Shown here: positions 61,221-64,000 of the stretch, one piece after another
How positions within the stretch are numbered: position 1 is the stretch's first letter
Layout: every line of letters begins with the position of its first letter
Source: Candidatus Latescibacterota bacterium
GTDB taxonomy: Bacteria; Latescibacterota; UBA2968
Direction: 5' to 3'
DNA: 64,000 nt
Assembly (NCBI GenBank): GCA_022821275.1
Contig: JAJEDY010000004.1
Location: 1 to 64,000 of the forward strand
The notes under the pieces: generated by a model
Told to the model about the DNA's origin: nothing
The model's database searches: none
What the model saw: the letters and a program-made list of their open reading frames with translations, nothing else
Made by a program: the position numbers and the translations under genes

Positions 61221-61515
61221 CAATCAACCCTATCAACAGTGCTGTCATCGCGGCAGGATGTTGAGCCGCGATCCAGTCTATATAGGCAACTGACCATCCA
61301 CCATAGTTCTGGCGCAGATTGCCTTCGGCGACCTACTGTTTGCCAATCAATAAAGATAGTCCCAAAATGCTGCTCTCAAACACGGAGAGGTCTGAGGACG
61401 CAAATTGGGATGGAGTCCTTACGAAGGATGGTAGCTTGAGACAATGGTTATTCAGCATCATATTTTAAATTTTTCTTTTGGATAGGCGGTTTCTATGCAT
61501 CTCCCATAACTTATC
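61221..61515. other. Gap between the glycan operon and the coiled-coil gene
   Basis: A 295-bp stretch with no supported gene. It holds the second REP-like palindrome (61245-61276) and AT-rich DNA near the end. No clear terminator or promoter for either side was found. Confidence 0.55.
61245..61276. repeat. REP-like palindrome, copy 2
   Basis: Matches 31154-31185 in 30 of 32 positions, with arms ATCGCGGC and GCCGCGAT. It lies 25 bp upstream of the monooxygenase start. Confidence 0.75.
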
Positions 61516-62046
61516 CTACTTCCAAGAAAAAAATATCCCACGCTTTTCCGCCAACTTTTCTACGAGGTTGTGTAATTCATTTACTTTGGTATCAATATTT
61601 GCGATAGCGGTAGTTGTGCTCTTGGCTGTTTCCTTGGCGAAAGAGCCAATTTGCTTTACTTCCATCTCTACTTCATTCAATCGTTGTTTTTCCGCTAACT
61701 TTTCCGCGAGGTTGTGCAATTCATTCACTTGATTACTAATCTTTGCGATGGCATTGTCTGTGTTCTCGTTGCTTGCCTGAACAAAAGTTCTGTTTTGTTT
61801 TATTTCTGTATCAAGCCTATCCAATTGCTCGTGGATGTTCAACTCGGAAAGTTTTGTAATTATTTCTCCACAGACACCAATGAAAGGCTTTAACTCGCTT
61901 ACCAGTTGTTCTGCGGCAGTCCGTATTGCTTCGTTCTGTTCCTTACCCCTTTCAAGAATTGTCGCTGCATCCCGCATTCGGCCCAATTCAGCAGCGATGT
62001 TCTGAATGCCCTGTTCAGCCTCGAGAATTTTATCGGTGTCAACCAT
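61516..62046 (-). CDS. Coiled-coil protein coupled to the RecQ-like gene
   Basis: A 176-aa, almost wholly helical protein. A coiled-coil with heptad repeats runs for most of its length. An internal repeat NELHNLAEKLAEKQ and NELHNLVEKLAEKR suggests duplication. The start at 62046 (MVDTDKIL) has AGGAG 7 nt upstream and overlaps the RecQ stop by 8 bp, so the two are co-translated. The ATG at 62052 has almost no spacing from the Shine-Dalgarno. Function unknown; it may dimerise or act as a partner of the helicase. Confidence 0.72.
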   Translation of the reverse strand: MVDTDKILEAEQGIQNIAAELGRMRDAATILERGKEQNEAIRTAAEQLVSELKPFIGVCGEIITKLSELNIHEQLDRLDTEIKQNRTFVQASNENTDNAIAKISNQVNELHNLAEKLAEKQRLNEVEMEVKQIGSFAKETAKSTTTAIANIDTKVNELHNLVEKLAEKRGIFFSWK

Positions 62047-64000
62047 TGTCATGCTCCTGGGTTAGTGCTGTATAAAAACCGCTGTCTTCCGCTGATCGTA
62101 GTACATTTGCCATAAGCAAGGTGAGAGAGTGGCAACGGACGACGGACCAATTAGCAACCTTGCTACGCAACAAATACCTGGCCATAGTTAGGGTGCCGCA
62201 CTGACGCAACATTGAATCGGCAATTTTTTCTGCAACCGTGTCTCTCAGCGTATTGGCGTCTTCCAGCATTGCTACTAAAATACCATAAGGGTCACGGATG
62301 CTTTCGCCAGACTCCTGAACCAACCTGGTAAGCGTATCCGCCTCGTCGAGCACACTGGCGTCACTCTCGGTGGAACTCCTGAGCCGTGTGCATACCGATA
62401 GATAGCGCAACGCCACGTTCTGAGGGTCTGTGTCAAGCATACGGCGTGTAGTGCCAATCAATCGTTTAACCTCCTCCAATGATGATACCAGGTTCAAAAG
62501 TTTATTGATGTTATCAAGGCCAATTTCGTCGAACTGGCGGCCCACCCATCCGCGCAGTTCATCAGTAAATTCTGACTCCTGTAGATATGCCAGAATGGCC
62601 TCCCGAAAGTCGGTATCACTGCTGAAACCACGGCACAATTCACCCATGGTACGAATGGCTTGCTTGCGTTTCGCAACAATTTCATCATAAACGAAATCAA
62701 TAAGCGAATTAACCGCAGACCTCAGAGCGTTTTCTACGGTGTCGGTCAGTACCGAATGGCTTGCGTCGTCGGCAAATTCTGCAAACTTATACTTCATCAG
62801 ATACTGCCGAAGGTTTTCCTTTATGTTTGAAGGCGTTATACGTTTAATGTGAACCTCGAACTGACGAGACTGCCAGTCAACAGTGTAATCCTCAACCAGG
62901 CCCAGCAACGCAAGACGAAAGATAGCCCGCTCGGATTTCTCGCGTTCATTATCTTTCCCAAATTTCAGTAGCGCAGTATTGATTGATCCGACTGGTAATT
63001 CTTCAATTTTTTTAGCTAGCTCCGATGTCCACAATTGCAACGTATCCTTTTTTTCTTGCTCCCTACCCTTGTACGAGTTCAGCAGAAACCACAGGTGAAC
63101 AAAAAGGTCACCCTGGTTGTCCCTACCCAATTGATTAAGATTCGCCAGTGCTTTTTGATGGTCAGGTTCATTGAGGATTTCCAGTGCCGCATGCCAATTG
63201 TCATCACTGTACAGAATAGCACAGCGTGCGTAGTTAGCCTGTCCGTTACGGCCCGCACGACCGGCCTCCTGATAAAAAGCCTCTACGGACTCAGGCATCG
63301 CGTAGTGAATGGTGTAGCGGATATTGGACTTATCAATGCCCATCCCAAAAGACTTAGTCGTGACCAATTCTTGGACGCGATTGTCGGTGAAGTCATTCTG
63401 GATTTTTTGCTTATAATCGTCCCAGTTACCGGTAAAATTCTTCGGTTTTGTTCCGCCATAGATATTGTTGTGGCTGAGTTGCTTCGCCACGCTATCAATT
63501 CCGAGATCACCATTAACGTGAGGACAAAATACCAGACCGCCATTCGTCTCGCTTCCTTGAGGGCGATAGAAATTCTGTGGATTTAATCTCAAGGCACGGG
63601 GAAGACGTTCCCGGTATCGCGTCAGCGCAACCGATTTTTCACGGCGCATCACGGATTCGACTTCAAATTGAAGTTCTGCTCGGTCAAAGGATTTAGGCAG
63701 AACAATTGCATTCTCATCGGTAATGCCCATTTCCATCTGAATGTCAGTGAGTACAGCAAAAGACGCCGTACCGGTCAATGCGACCAGCGTTGGAGAGAGA
63801 CCACTCGCGTCGGAGCAGTACTTACGTAAATTGAACGGCAAATGGAGATACGAAGGGCGAAAATCGTGACCCCATTCAGAGACGCAGTGCGCCTCGTCCA
63901 CCACGGCAAGTGAAATGGGAAATTTTCCGGTTACTCCTCTGAGTCGATTGCGAAAATCCTCACTTTGCAAGCGTTCTGGCGCAATGAAAACAAATGCCAG
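62039..64000 (-). CDS. RecQ-family helicase with long unusual C-terminus (5' end cut by right edge)
   Basis: The visible 653 residues lack the N-terminal motifs (Walker A). FVFIAPERL opens the fragment; VVDEAHCVSEWGHDFRP (motif II), LVALTGTAS (III), GLVFCPHVNG, and the motif V/VI pair TTKSFGMGIDKSNIRYTIHY..QEAGRAGRNGQ follow. About 370 residues after that have no RQC zinc-binding cysteines and no HRDC domain. The gene is followed with overlap by a coiled-coil gene. RecQ-like helicases with divergent tails occur in several defence systems, but none can be assigned. The rest of the operon lies beyond the window. Confidence 0.85.
   Translation of the reverse strand: MAFVFIAPERLQSEDFRNRLRGVTGKFPISLAVVDEAHCVSEWGHDFRPSYLHLPFNLRKYCSDASGLSPTLVALTGTASFAVLTDIQMEMGITDENAIVLPKSFDRAELQFEVESVMRREKSVALTRYRERLPRALRLNPQNFYRPQGSETNGGLVFCPHVNGDLGIDSVAKQLSHNNIYGGTKPKNFTGNWDDYKQKIQNDFTDNRVQELVTTKSFGMGIDKSNIRYTIHYAMPESVEAFYQEAGRAGRNGQANYARCAILYSDDNWHAALEILNEPDHQKALANLNQLGRDNQGDLFVHLWFLLNSYKGREQEKKDTLQLWTSELAKKIEELPVGSINTALLKFGKDNEREKSERAIFRLALLGLVEDYTVDWQSRQFEVHIKRITPSNIKENLRQYLMKYKFAEFADDASHSVLTDTVENALRSAVNSLIDFVYDEIVAKRKQAIRTMGELCRGFSSDTDFREAILAYLQESEFTDELRGWVGRQFDEIGLDNINKLLNLVSSLEEVKRLIGTTRRMLDTDPQNVALRYLSVCTRLRSSTESDASVLDEADTLTRLVQESGESIRDPYGILVAMLEDANTLRDTVAEKIADSMLRQCGTLTMARYLLRSKVANWSVVRCHSLTLLMANVLRSAEDSGFYTALTQEHDNG

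Overview
The window appears to be chromosomal DNA from an uncultured bacterium, read around its replication origin. The left edge holds rnpA (cut by the edge) and rpmH, divergent from dnaA. A dense DnaA-box cluster (probable oriC) lies just downstream of dnaA. About 18 kb further right is a dnaN-recF-dciA-gyrB-gyrA block on the opposite strand. Many Cys-type sulfatases, Gfo/Idh/MocA dehydrogenases, phytanoyl-CoA-dioxygenase-like proteins and a PVC-like GyrA active-site region recall Poribacteria, Latescibacterota or PVC-superphylum genomes. I cannot place the organism more precisely from sequence alone.

Layout. 1-3.4 kb: rnpA/rpmH, dnaA, oriC, a DNA glycosylase. 3.4-13.3 kb: one sulfatase on the plus strand, then a nine-gene minus-strand operon (MDR dehydrogenase, SDR, cupin, sulfatase, small protein, sulfatase, 2-hydroxyacid dehydrogenase, Gfo/Idh/MocA, sialidase-like) that looks like sulfated-glycan catabolism. 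13.3-22.2 kb: homoserine dehydrogenase, then the replication/gyrase block. 22.3-28.5 kb: an AddAB-type helicase-nuclease pair. 28.5-31.0 kb: a MacB/FtsX-type permease flanked by inverted repeat copies. 31.2-34.4 kb: an AT-richer cassette bounded by a 38-bp imperfect direct repeat, carrying an ATPase, a small protein with a possible nuclease motif, and an unknown gene. 34.4-39.6 kb: a beta-propeller protein, two small antitoxin-like genes, a TPP enzyme and a sulfatase.

39.7-49.0 kb is the most interesting region and looks like a defence or stress island. A consensus sigma-54 promoter precedes a three-gene operon: a protein with three AAA+ modules, a TPR protein, and an unknown protein. Next come a GmrSD-like DUF262/DUF1524 gene with its own promoter and terminator, a 28-codon fossil of a glycosidase gene whose intact copy lies 4.4 kb away, and an ATPase + DUF4276 (TOPRIM-like) pair reminiscent of split OLD/PARIS systems. 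49.2-61.2 kb is a second nine-gene minus-strand glycan operon (flavin monooxygenase, Gfo/Idh/MocA, sulfatase, PhyH, PhyH-HEAT fusion, GH2, sulfatase, GH43/GH117-like, esterase). 61.5-64 kb holds a coiled-coil gene and a RecQ-family helicase cut by the right edge.

The two large glycan operons have genes with overlapping or closely spaced ends, so each is probably one transcript that desulfates, cleaves and oxidises host or algal glycans. No tRNA, 16S/23S rRNA, CRISPR array or recognisable transposase gene was seen. Short palindromic and direct repeats cluster at the borders of the ATPase cassette and near the RecQ gene.
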